A DNA stretch of 64,000 bases from contig JAPXOZ010000001.1 in assembly GCA_033811195.1 (NCBI GenBank), positions 62,001 through 126,000 of the forward strand, written 5' to 3'. The notes beneath the pieces are model-generated. The model made no database searches. It worked only from the letters and a program-made list of their open reading frames with translations, and was not told the DNA's origin. This DNA comes from Cacconaster sp033811195 (GTDB taxonomy: Bacteria > Bacteroidota > Bacteroidia > Bacteroidales > UBA932). Within the stretch, counting starts at the first letter, position 1, and every line of letters starts with the position of its first letter. Shown in pieces: positions 34,646-42,256 of the stretch. Position numbers and translations under genes: made by a program.

Positions 34646-36106
34646 TTATTTTCTTTTGGGGAGCTTAAAGACATTCTTGCCTACATTCTCAATCTCTGCA
34701 ATCACCTTTGCAGCCTTGGCAAGACCGGCATTGGAGGCTTTTCGCAGATGACCGATAGCTGCAACATACTCTTTGTTGAGCGCAGCGAGCACTCCTCTGG
34801 CATAATCAGCCTCGGCACTATTGCCGGCTTTAGCCAGATAAGAGGCTGCATCCTTAAGATTGCCTTTACTCATAGAGGCATTGGCCGCATTAATGTTTGC
34901 TATCTCATCATCGGGGAACATCCTTGCTGCTGTCTCGAAGATGTAATCAAATTCATCTCCTCCTAATTGCATCTCGCTGGCGGCCAGATAGAACTCCTGG
35001 AGGGAAAGCTTCTGGGGAGCATTGCGTACAAGGGATTTTATCTCCTCCACATCAGTATAGGTACGAATCTCGTATTCTACTTTGTAGTCGGTACGACGCA
35101 AAGCGGGAAAAATCGTTTCCTTGAAGGTGGTGAAATCCCTGGGATAATATTGTCTTATCTTACGCTCGCGCAAGTCGGGATCATCGTCGCTGTCAATAAT
35201 AGTCAGAATAGCATCACGATTGGTAATATGAGAGTCAGCTATTTTTGCCCTGAATCCCTCCCAATCCTCAGCCACATAGCTGGTCGTAATGAGCCGACTA
35301 GGGACTCCCAACAGATCCGACACATAATTCTTTAGGGAAGCTGTTCGCTCACGCGCAAGACGATCGTTGGTCCTATATGGACCGTCAGGAGACGCATAAC
35401 CGGTAATGGTAATGCTACCGATAATGGCATCCTTATCTTCAGCCACCGCATTGATGGTCTCGACAATCTTCTCTATTTCAGCCCTATTGGAACGGTAGTC
35501 AGGAAGAATTCTAGTCTGCCCGATAGGAAAGTCAATCATCGCGGTACCCTCGAGGGATCGTACTTTAGCCTCGGCTTCACCCTCCGGTGTCACATAGATA
35601 AACTCCGGCTTATAGATATACTCTTCATAACCGCCCACCAATGCTTCTGCACGGTCATCAATACGATCACAGCAACCGTGCACCTCTTTTTCAATAATCA
35701 TCATTGCACCATTCATCCAGGTCTGATAAGGAAGCACCTTCTGGTAATGCAGTACCTCGGGCATCTCGGATTTACGGAATTTGATCTCATCCGGACCTCC
35801 GAGCATAATATCGCCCATCGTGCGTTTGTAGTTGATATAACTCTCGCGACCATATACACCGACCGAAGTGAGCTCCAACCTCTGAACGCCGTTGATCACC
35901 ACCGGTGTGATAAGCACTGCCTGACTGCTCTTGAACGTAAGCTGACTGAGATTGATATCCATATCGATGATGATATGTTCGCCACTGCGATTGATCTCAA
36001 TCCTGTCGATGGCAAGAGAACCATTCATGATCTTCTGCGCATTGGTAGTGAAGACCAATGCTAGCAGAAATACAAATGTTGCGATATATTTTCTCATAGT
36101 CGTCAT
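34646..36106 (-). CDS. DUF3868/OmpA-like fimbria-associated envelope protein
   Basis: A 486-aa protein with a signal peptide (FVFLLALVFTTNAQ). The N-terminal 120 residues (LAIDRIEINRSGEHIIIDMDINL over its strands; VLITPVVINGVQRLEL) match DUF3868, a domain confined to Bacteroidales fimbrial loci. An OmpA-like peptidoglycan-binding core lies at about 225-345 (ITGYASPDGPYRTNDRLARER, key NDRLARER). The last 100 residues are helical and TPR-like. It probably ties the fimbrial base to peptidoglycan. The start could be the ATG at 36106 or the one at 36097, which begins a neater signal peptide (MRKYIATF). It lies 2 bp after the DUF3575 gene. Confidence 0.85.
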   Translation of the reverse strand: MTTMRKYIATFVFLLALVFTTNAQKIMNGSLAIDRIEINRSGEHIIIDMDINLSQLTFKSSQAVLITPVVINGVQRLELTSVGVYGRESYINYKRTMGDIMLGGPDEIKFRKSEMPEVLHYQKVLPYQTWMNGAMMIIEKEVHGCCDRIDDRAEALVGGYEEYIYKPEFIYVTPEGEAEAKVRSLEGTAMIDFPIGQTRILPDYRSNRAEIEKIVETINAVAEDKDAIIGSITITGYASPDGPYRTNDRLARERTASLKNYVSDLLGVPSRLITTSYVAEDWEGFRAKIADSHITNRDAILTIIDSDDDPDLRERKIRQYYPRDFTTFKETIFPALRRTDYKVEYEIRTYTDVEEIKSLVRNAPQKLSLQEFYLAASEMQLGGDEFDYIFETAARMFPDDEIANINAANASMSKGNLKDAASYLAKAGNSAEADYARGVLAALNKEYVAAIGHLRKASNAGLAKAAKVIAEIENVGKNVFKLPKRK

Positions 36107-36108
36107 AG

Positions 36109-36735
36109 TTAAAATAGATATGCTAGTGAAATGGCAGCCTTGGTGGGACCGACATAGTGATGGGTGCCGCTACCAACCTGCTTGCCGCAATCAGGACAGA
36201 GGAAAACATCATAATCTACATAAGAGTAACCTACTCCGAGCACAAACTCCAAATTCCAGTGAACACCGAGAGCAATCACATAGCCGTAACTTATTCCTCC
36301 TCCGACAAACCATCCCTGGTAACGCTGCTCCTTGAGTTGCCTGGAGTCCGTTCCTAAAAGGTTAATAGGAATATTCATACCGCCGAAATTGAAATTACCG
36401 GTGTGCGCATGGATGCCAAAGAAATGACGGCTGAAGGGGTTACAGAAGTAATACCTCGCTTCAGGCTGTACCATCCAGTGTTTCCATTTGGGATCAATGG
36501 TAGCCGGATCCGAATCACTTGGGGTCATCCAAGCATTGAAGTTACCTGAAATATCCATTGTCCACTTAGGTGCCAATTTAAACTCCATACCGGCATTTAC
36601 TGTAGCCGTAGCATCGTAGAGCAAGTTGGTCTTTAGCGCAAAGTTCTGGGCGGATAGATTATGCGACCCCGTAAGAGCGGGTGCTCCGTTCAGCAGCAAT
36701 GCGAAAAAGACAAAAAAGAATAACTTTCGTTTCAT
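36109..36735 (-). CDS. DUF3575 outer-membrane protein, first gene of the fimbrial operon
   Basis: The 208-aa protein has a signal peptide ending SAQ and a DUF3575 domain: NFALKTNLLYDATATVNAG, EFKLAPKWTMDISGNFNAW, KHWMVQPEARYYFCNPFSRHFFGIHAH, then GWFVGGGISYGYV and a C-terminal beta-signal ending AYLF. DUF3575 proteins are predicted 8-stranded outer-membrane barrels and regularly head FimA/Mfa-type loci. A close paralogue (roughly 60% identical by eye) sits alone at 37604-38221. The mRNA leader is about 205 nt. CPDCG near residue 180 adds a Cys pair absent from the paralogue. Confidence 0.87.
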   Translation of the reverse strand: MKRKLFFFVFFALLLNGAPALTGSHNLSAQNFALKTNLLYDATATVNAGMEFKLAPKWTMDISGNFNAWMTPSDSDPATIDPKWKHWMVQPEARYYFCNPFSRHFFGIHAHTGNFNFGGMNIPINLLGTDSRQLKEQRYQGWFVGGGISYGYVIALGVHWNLEFVLGVGYSYVDYDVFLCPDCGKQVGSGTHHYVGPTKAAISLAYLF

Positions 36736-36859
36736 ATCTCGGTTTATTCATAAAATTCCTCTTCCAAGGATCTTCATCTATACAATTTTTAAGCCGTTAC
36801 TTCCTTAGTTGCAGGTTAAATACCTACAACATTCTATTCATATACAGCACATACTCACA

Positions 36860-36956
36860 ATAAACATCGCGTCCACCAGAAAAGGCTATTTTAAAATATC
36901 CTTGGTATTGAATGCGATGCAGTTCCCCCCCCCTGCGGGTACGGAGAGCAAAGGTA
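36860..36956 (-). promoter_or_regulatory. Fimbrial operon promoter and conserved leader start
   Basis: TACCTTTG (36949-36956, minus strand) is an exact -7 box, 214 bp before the ATG at 36735. Downstream of it the leader shares blocks with the solitary DUF3575 gene, notably CCTTTTCTG (36877-36885) and GCATnGCATTC near 36905-36920. A 9-bp hairpin (one G-U pair) lies at 36808-36830 in the leader. Confidence 0.72.
36925..36933 (-). repeat. Homopolymer of nine C (G9 in the transcript)
   Basis: The tract begins 15 bp downstream of the -7 box, so it occupies about the first 20 nt of the operon leader. The paralogous leader has only five at 38416-38420. Confidence 0.9.
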
Positions 36957-37057
36957 ATATATAATTTTTATAATTGACAACTTTTTACAAAATGAAAAAA
37001 TTGAGATTTTAGAGTGCTTTTGATTTTTTACAAATAAGATAATTAACTTTTAAAAGA

Positions 37058-37146
37058 TTGATTTACAGTAGGTTATAAATCATAAAAAACTAGGCGGATA
37101 TAAAATTTCATTTTGCAACTCTAAAAAGGTTTTTAACAAAATAGAG
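37058..37146 (-). promoter_or_regulatory. Conserved 89-bp upstream element, copy 1
   Basis: It aligns without gaps to 38534-38622. The half nearer the distal end (37103-37146) is identical at 38 of 44 positions; the other half begins with an identical TTGATTTACA. It contains CTCTA and TAGAG half-sites in inverted orientation. It lies about 100-190 bp upstream of the -7 box and is likely a regulator-binding region. Confidence 0.7.
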
Positions 37147-37470
37147 TAGTTGATCGCCTGAAGAGTGACACCAACAGATCAAAAAGGGCACTCATTATAA
37201 TAATCTGACTTTCAATTTGTTATAAGTAAATCCTATTTTATGACAATTCTTTTTCAATCTCTTTCCTTAAACTTTCAATTCGTAAGTTATCCTATTTTGA
37301 TATTTTTTTAAAAAAAATGAAATAAAGTAATAAAAAAGCGTACTTCGGCACAAAATTGGCGGAAAATGCGCATTAATAATTTGAGATTTTTGCTCAGGAA
37401 TTGGATTGTTTAGCATAAAAAGAGAATTCCCCCTGCCATTATTCTTTTTTTCAAAGCGTCAGAGGGGAAG
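37147..37470. other. AT-rich non-coding stretch
   Basis: I see no convincing gene on either strand. A loose inverted repeat (TTCCCCCTG near 37430 with CAGAGGGG near 37461) is imperfect. The region may simply separate the upstream element from the terminator of the solitary DUF3575 gene. Confidence 0.5.
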
Positions 37471-37472
37471 AT

Positions 37473-37505
37473 AAAAAAACAGTCATGTAAGGTACATGAC
37501 TGTTT
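37473..37505 (-). terminator. Rho-independent terminator of the solitary DUF3575 gene
   Basis: A perfect 13-bp stem, AAACAGTCATGTA with its complement around a 3-base loop, followed on the minus strand by seven T. It isolates this gene from the fimbrial operon. Confidence 0.9.
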
Positions 37506-37603
37506 AACTAGAAAGCAAACCAAAATCCATTGCAACCGATAAAAATCACGAATGCAAGGAGACTCTACCAAAAAAGTCTTTAGTTGCTAACCTTTGGATT
37601 CAA

Positions 37604-38221
37604 TTAAAATAGGTAGGCGATGGAAATGGCAAGCTCGGTCGGACCAAAATAGTGATGAGTGTTGCTACCAATCTGCTTCCCGCCTAAAGCATATTTAAAA
37701 ATGTCATAATCCAGATAGATGTAGCCCACTCCAAGCTCAAGCTCAAGCTTCCAGTGGGGAGAAAGTCCAATCACGTAGCCGTAATTCACTCCTACACCGG
37801 CAAGCCATCCCTCGTAGCGATTCTCTAACTTTTCTAGCTTGTTAAAGTCCGAACCTAAAAAGTTAACGGGAAGCTTCACCTTTCCAAAATTGAACGTGCC
37901 GCCGTGCGCTTGAACTCCTACGAAATGGCCTTTGAAGGCTTCATTGAAGAAATATCTTACTTCAGGCTGAACTGTCAATTGCCTCCATTTGGCATTCTCA
38001 TCACCGGGTTTCATCCAGGCATTAACGTTAACGGGGATTTCCACTGTCCACTTAGGCGCTAACTTAAACTCAGCGCCGACATTGAGTGTGGCCGTAGCAT
38101 CCCAAAGCAGGTTTGTCTTTACTGCAAAACTCTGTGCGGAAGCAGAATGCGACCCGATTACCGCCGGAGCTCCGTTCAGCATCAATGCGCAGAAAATAAA
38201 GAATAATAGCTTTTGTTTCAT
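37604..38221 (-). CDS. Solitary DUF3575 outer-membrane protein, paralogue of the operon's first gene
   Basis: A 205-aa DUF3575 protein with signal peptide (APAVIGSHSASAQ) and the same landmarks as its neighbour: FAVKTNLLWDATATLNVG, EFKLAPKWTVEIPVNVNAW, VQPEVRYFF, GVNYGYVIGLSPHWKLELELG split over two strands, and SIAYLF at the end. It is transcribed alone from its own promoter at 38433-38440, with a leader of about 205 nt and a strong terminator after it. The similarity extends through leader and upstream region, so promoter and gene were duplicated together. Its role separate from the fimbriae is unknown. Confidence 0.86.
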   Translation of the reverse strand: MKQKLLFFIFCALMLNGAPAVIGSHSASAQSFAVKTNLLWDATATLNVGAEFKLAPKWTVEIPVNVNAWMKPGDENAKWRQLTVQPEVRYFFNEAFKGHFVGVQAHGGTFNFGKVKLPVNFLGSDFNKLEKLENRYEGWLAGVGVNYGYVIGLSPHWKLELELGVGYIYLDYDIFKYALGGKQIGSNTHHYFGPTELAISIAYLF

Positions 38222-38349
38222 AACTGATATGTTTATAAAGTTCTACTGCTAAGGATTACTTAAATACAATTCCTCTATACAATTCTTCTTTCCTTTCCGT
38301 ACTCCTCTGTTGCGCTTTACCATAGGCAACTCTCTATCCGTACACGCCA

Positions 38350-38440
38350 AAAAACATTACACGCATCAGAAAAGGTCCTAGATAGTTAGAAGTCCTTGTG
38401 TGGAATGCAATGCAACCCCCTCTTTGTAACTACAAAGGTA
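38350..38440 (-). promoter_or_regulatory. Promoter and conserved leader start of the solitary DUF3575 gene
   Basis: TACCTTTG (38433-38440, minus strand) is an exact -7 box, 212 bp before the ATG. CCTTTTCTG at 38367-38375 and surrounding bases match the operon leader. A GTTGC/GCAAC hairpin lies at 38309-38330, roughly where copy 1 has one. The rest of the 434-bp gap holds only the upstream element. Confidence 0.72.
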
Positions 38441-38533
38441 ATATTTTTTTCTTTTAAAATATACAACTTGTCCAAAAATCAATAAAATTTGGTCTCTTTT
38501 TTTTTACACGAAACTCATTCGCCCAACAATACC

Positions 38534-38622
38534 TTGATTTACAACATATTACAAATCTTATTATCAAGTCATAGCACTAAATTTTATTTTACAACTCTAA
38601 CAATATTTTCAACAAAATAGAG
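38534..38622 (-). promoter_or_regulatory. Conserved 89-bp upstream element, copy 2
   Basis: The ungapped partner of 37058-37146, starting 94 bp upstream of the -7 box (102 bp in copy 1). The CAACTCTAA and AACAAAATAGAG blocks are the strongest parts. Confidence 0.7.
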
Positions 38623-38655
38623 CTTCTAATAACATGACACGATCAATGGAAATTA

Positions 38656-39687
38656 TTATTCTCCAGACGATTGCACCGGTTTCTTGTACTTTTTGCTGTA
38701 AATGGCGTAGGTGATAAGGGAGATAGCACCCACAATAAGCATCTGAACAACCTGTGACTCATGAGAAATGGTAGCGAAAATCAATCCGTCCGACTGGGTA
38801 AATCCATAGACGGGAACAAGTGTCATTGCGACGATGAAATGGTAAGCGCCAAAACCTCCTTGCACCGGAACAATCCAACCCAACGAGCCCACCACCATCA
38901 AGAAGAGAGCATCCCAGAGATTCAAACCGGCAGCGGCTGGAAATGCATAAAGCGTAAAGAGACTCATTGCCCAATAACCTATCCAAATAAGGGCGGAATA
39001 GCCGAAGAATGCCCATTTGTGCTCCATCTTAAAGCCTGCCTTGACACCCTCTACAAGCCCTTTCCAAACCTCAATGACCTTTGCTCCGAAACGTGTAGCC
39101 GCAATCTTTTTACGGTACGCACGAAATATCAGCACGACTGCTACAAAAAAAAGGATAAAACCAATAACGAGCCAAACTGTCCGGAAGGGAAGCGATTCCA
39201 CAAAAGGTTGCCACATCTTCTCAATGAGGAAATTTTTGAATGTACCAAAAAAGAAGAGAGGCAGGGTTACAAGCACTACACACATCAGATCCCAAGTCCT
39301 TTCTAGCACAACAGTACCCAAAACCCCTTCAAAGGAGGCTTTTCCACTGTTAGCGATCAGACCGCATCTGACTACCTCACCCGAGCGGGGTAGCACCAAA
39401 TTGGCCAGATAACAGATATTGTAAGCGTCATAAGCCTCCAGGCGGGTAATCTCTTTACTTAGCGGCCGCATCATAAGACGCCACCTCCAGCCCCTGAGAA
39501 CCACTACAAGCCAGGAAATGATCATCGAAAGAAGTATCCACCAGTAATTGCAGCTGCGCAATCCCGTCACAAAATCGTTCCAACTAATATCGCGGAATGC
39601 AAAATAGAGCAGAAGAGCCGCCAAAGCCAGCATCAGCAGATACTTCACCACATCTTTTATCTTAACTTTCTTCCTTGTCTTATTCAT
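38656..39687 (-). CDS. Flippase-like membrane protein (lysylphosphatidylglycerol synthase TM family)
   Basis: The 343-aa protein has about eight membrane segments and the UPF0104/LPG_synthase_TM pattern: LRSCNYWWILLSMIISWLVVVLRGWRWRLM over its first helices (key RGWRWRLMMRPL), then NICYLANLVLPRSGEVVRCGL with the family's PxRxGExxR motif, and VVLERTWDLMCV. Members are predicted lipid or lipid-linked glycan flippases. I start at 39687 (MNKTRKK) rather than the longer frame opening at 39870, because an exact -7 box lies at 39708-39715 inside that extension. It is divergent from the PfkB kinase. Confidence 0.85.
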   Translation of the reverse strand: MNKTRKKVKIKDVVKYLLMLALAALLLYFAFRDISWNDFVTGLRSCNYWWILLSMIISWLVVVLRGWRWRLMMRPLSKEITRLEAYDAYNICYLANLVLPRSGEVVRCGLIANSGKASFEGVLGTVVLERTWDLMCVVLVTLPLFFFGTFKNFLIEKMWQPFVESLPFRTVWLVIGFILFFVAVVLIFRAYRKKIAATRFGAKVIEVWKGLVEGVKAGFKMEHKWAFFGYSALIWIGYWAMSLFTLYAFPAAAGLNLWDALFLMVVGSLGWIVPVQGGFGAYHFIVAMTLVPVYGFTQSDGLIFATISHESQVVQMLIVGAISLITYAIYSKKYKKPVQSSGE

Positions 39688-39707
39688 CTTGATTTCGATT
39701 TGTAGCA

Positions 39708-39715
39708 CAAAAGTA
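39708..39715 (-). promoter_or_regulatory. -7 promoter box for the flippase-like gene
   Basis: TACTTTTG on the minus strand matches exactly, 21 bp before the start at 39687; it fixes that start. Confidence 0.65.
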
Positions 39716-39725
39716 CAAAAATTCT

Positions 39726-39733
39726 TATGTTTG
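39726..39733 (+). promoter_or_regulatory. -7 promoter box for the PfkB kinase gene
   Basis: TATGTTTG matches exactly. The in-frame ATG at 39727 lies inside this box, so it cannot be the translation start of this transcript. Confidence 0.65.
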
Positions 39734-39756
39734 TAGAAAACAAACAGAATAACACC

Positions 39757-40755
39757 ATGCAGATGAAATCCATACTTGGCATAGGCAATGCACTTACCGA
39801 TATCCTCGCAATCCTCCCAGACAATACTCTTCTTACTAAATTCAATCTGCCGGAAGGCAGTATGCAGCATGTTGACGCGAAGACGGGCAATATAATCTGG
39901 GAGAGTCTCAAAGATATCGGAGTCCAGTATGTAGCAGGAGGTTCTGCAGCCAATACCATCTCAGGAGCCGCTATCTTTGGTATGCCGGCAGGATTCATTG
40001 GCAAAGTGGGCGACGACGAGTTGGGATCGCTATTCAAAGCAGAACAGATACAGAATGGCATTCGCTCAAACCTACTCAAAGGTACTGCCGCTTCAGGCCG
40101 CGCCATGGTATTTATCACCGCACCCAATGCTGACAGGACCTTTGCCACTTACCTCGGTGCGGCACTCCAGTTGGAGCCCGAGGATCTCAAACCTGAATAT
40201 TTTGATGGCTACGACTATCTCTACTTGGAAGGTTATCTAGTGCAGAATCAGCGTTTAATCCGCCGCGCGGTAGAAATTGGCAAAGAGAAGGGTATGATCA
40301 TTTGCCTTGATATGGCCAGTTACAATGTTGTGGAATCCAACAATGCATTTCTGCATGATATTGTCAAGAATTATATAGACATAGTTTTCGCAAACGAAAC
40401 AGAGGCTACCTCATTTACCGGCCTGGAACCTCGGCTGGCACTTGATGCTATTGCGGCCCTCTGCGATATTGCAGTAGTGAAGATCGGTAAAGATGGTTCT
40501 ATGTTGCGTCAGGGAAACGAGTATCACTATATTGAAGCCTGGCCTGCTAACACAATTGATGCTACAGGTGCCGGAGATATATATGCTGCAGGATTTCTCT
40601 ATGCCCACTCTCTAGGCATGCCATTGAAAATTTGCGGTGAAGTCGGCTCCATCATATCTGCTAAAGTAGTCGAAGTAATCGGACCGAAGATTGACATTCC
40701 GCGATGGAAAGCCGCCAAGACTGAAATAAGAGAGCTCCTCGCCCCCTATTGCTGA
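39757..40755 (+). CDS. PfkB/ribokinase-family sugar or nucleoside kinase
   Basis: A 332-aa kinase with MKSILGIGNALTDILAILPD at the start, the substrate-side GGSAANTISGAAIFG and GKVGDDELG, and the ATP/anion-hole motif IDATGAGDIYAAGF carrying the catalytic Asp. Adenosine kinase-like members of this family in Bacteroidales look similar, but the substrate cannot be assigned. The start at 39757 (or 39763) is chosen because the promoter box overlaps the earlier ATG. No signal peptide; cytoplasmic. Confidence 0.92.
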   Translation: MQMKSILGIGNALTDILAILPDNTLLTKFNLPEGSMQHVDAKTGNIIWESLKDIGVQYVAGGSAANTISGAAIFGMPAGFIGKVGDDELGSLFKAEQIQNGIRSNLLKGTAASGRAMVFITAPNADRTFATYLGAALQLEPEDLKPEYFDGYDYLYLEGYLVQNQRLIRRAVEIGKEKGMIICLDMASYNVVESNNAFLHDIVKNYIDIVFANETEATSFTGLEPRLALDAIAALCDIAVVKIGKDGSMLRQGNEYHYIEAWPANTIDATGAGDIYAAGFLYAHSLGMPLKICGEVGSIISAKVVEVIGPKIDIPRWKAAKTEIRELLAPYC

Positions 40756-40783
40756 AAATTCTTCTAAATAAGAACATTTCTCG

Positions 40784-40833
40784 CTTTGAGGTACAAAATT
40801 TGCTGCATTAACGAGCGACGAATTTTGCCAAAG
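40784..40833. promoter_or_regulatory. Imperfect hairpin between the kinase and efflux operon
   Basis: CAAAATTTGCTGC (40794-40806) pairs with GCGACGAATTTTG (40815-40827), 10 of 13 plus two G-T pairs, and CTTTG/CAAAG extend it outside. It may end kinase transcription or bind a regulator; no T run follows. Confidence 0.5.
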
Positions 40834-40899
40834 AATTCTTTACTGACCTTATAATTCCCGTTCATTAATCACCGGCTTTTCTGGCCTGTTTTGAGCTGT

Positions 40900-40927
40900 T
40901 TGGGAGCTAATAGGGGGATTTTATACT
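40900..40927 (+). promoter_or_regulatory. Candidate promoter of the efflux operon, sigma70-like
   Basis: TTGGGA, 16 bp, TATACT resembles an E. coli-type promoter; no TAnnTTTG box exists in this gap, unlike most other leaders here. GGAG at 40954-40957 precedes the ATG by 10 bases. Confidence 0.35.
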
Positions 40928-40967
40928 AACGTAAAACAGAGAGTAATAATAATGGAGCTTGTAAATC

Positions 40968-42251
40968 ATGAGACGACTTGCTTTATCTTTTATATTTATT
41001 CTTTTGGCCTTAAGCCTTAAGGCTCAAACACTTGATGAGTGTCGCCGTCTTGCCCGGAAACATTATCCGGAAATCAGGCAATACAACCTGGTCGCAAAAA
41101 CAGAACAGTTTAATTTATCCAATGCGGCGAAAACCTGGATACCACAATTCGCTATATCTGGTCAAGCCACATATCACTCTGCGACTCCCACCTTTCCCGA
41201 AGCCTTTGAGACATTATTGAAGATGCAGGCTGATGATGTAGAAATGACGGAAATCAACAAAGATCAATATAAAGTTGCGATTGATATAAGTCAAACTATT
41301 TGGGATGGCGGTTACTCGAAAGCGAACAGGGCAATCGCCAAAGCAGAGGCAGTTGAACAGCGTAGTCGTATTGATGTGTCACTCTATGATCTACAAGCGC
41401 GGGTGGATGGTCTCTACTTCGGCATTTTACTGCTTGATGAACGCACAGAACAGACCAAAGCTATGATTGAGGTGTTGAAGAACAATCTGGAACGTATGCG
41501 CACATATCTTAAAAACGGCGTGGCATTACAGTCCGATGTCGATATGATCGAAGCAGAACTACTTACCGCTCAGCAGCAATTAGGTGTAATAGAATCATCT
41601 CTAGCGAGTTATCGTCGTATGTTAGAGATTTTCATTGGAGAGCCGCTGAAATCAGATAAATTAGAAAGACCAGTTGAGAAAGTTATTCATGGTTATACTT
41701 CGACACGTCCCGAATTTGCTTTGCTCGAAGCACAAGAAAATAGATTATCTGCTCAAAAAATGGCCATCAACTCCTCTGTCAGGCCACGTTTAGGTCTCTT
41801 TGCACAAGGCTACTATGGCTATCCCGGCATGGACATTTTCAAGAGTATGACTTCACCCGATTTAACTTTCAATGCTATTGTGGGCGTACGTCTATCATGG
41901 GATATAAGTGCATTCTACACCAGAAATAACAATCTCAAAAAAATAGACATTGCCCAACAACAATTGGCTGTTCAACGCGATGTATTACAGTTTAACACTC
42001 AAATGCTTACCACGCAGGAAGATGGGGAGATCACACGACTTCGTAAGGCAATTGAGAATGATGCACGTATTGTAGAATTACGTCGTTCTGTACGTAGAGC
42101 AGCGGAATCAAAACTTCAAAACGGAGTTATTGATGCTACCGATTTACTACGTACAATCACAGACGAGACGACAGCAATACTCAATTGCAACATCCACGAG
42201 ATAGAGCTGCTACAAGCAATTTACCGACTAAAACATACATTAAATGAATAA
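40968..42251 (+). CDS. TolC-family outer-membrane efflux protein
   Basis: A 427-aa protein with signal peptide (FIFILLALSLKAQ) and two TolC-type coiled-coil repeats: TLDECRRLARKHYPEIRQYNL opens the first, with the family's 'A..NxP..' helix pattern, and RMRTYLKNGVALQSDVDMIEAEL matches the second helix hairpin (key NGVALQSDVDM). The second repeat ends near ESKLQNGVIDATDLLRTI. It forms the outer-membrane duct of the exporter encoded by the five genes that follow, starting 5 bp downstream. Confidence 0.9.
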   Translation: MRRLALSFIFILLALSLKAQTLDECRRLARKHYPEIRQYNLVAKTEQFNLSNAAKTWIPQFAISGQATYHSATPTFPEAFETLLKMQADDVEMTEINKDQYKVAIDISQTIWDGGYSKANRAIAKAEAVEQRSRIDVSLYDLQARVDGLYFGILLLDERTEQTKAMIEVLKNNLERMRTYLKNGVALQSDVDMIEAELLTAQQQLGVIESSLASYRRMLEIFIGEPLKSDKLERPVEKVIHGYTSTRPEFALLEAQENRLSAQKMAINSSVRPRLGLFAQGYYGYPGMDIFKSMTSPDLTFNAIVGVRLSWDISAFYTRNNNLKKIDIAQQQLAVQRDVLQFNTQMLTTQEDGEITRLRKAIENDARIVELRRSVRRAAESKLQNGVIDATDLLRTITDETTAILNCNIHEIELLQAIYRLKHTLNE

Positions 42252-42256
42252 AATAA

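Noticed and set aside
37425..37470. Possible small RNA or hairpin with C-rich and G-rich arms
   Set aside because: The arms pair imperfectly and neither a promoter nor a terminator of its own is visible.
38761..39306. 181-codon plus-strand frame in the flippase-like gene
   Set aside because: Antisense to well-conserved membrane segments; Lys/His-rich shadow composition.
39727..39756. Earlier ATG for the PfkB kinase
   Set aside because: It lies within the exact -7 box TATGTTTG, so the mRNA starts downstream of it.
40756..40967. tRNA or riboswitch in the gap before the efflux operon
   Set aside because: No T-loop, anticodon arm or known aptamer pattern was seen; only an imperfect hairpin.
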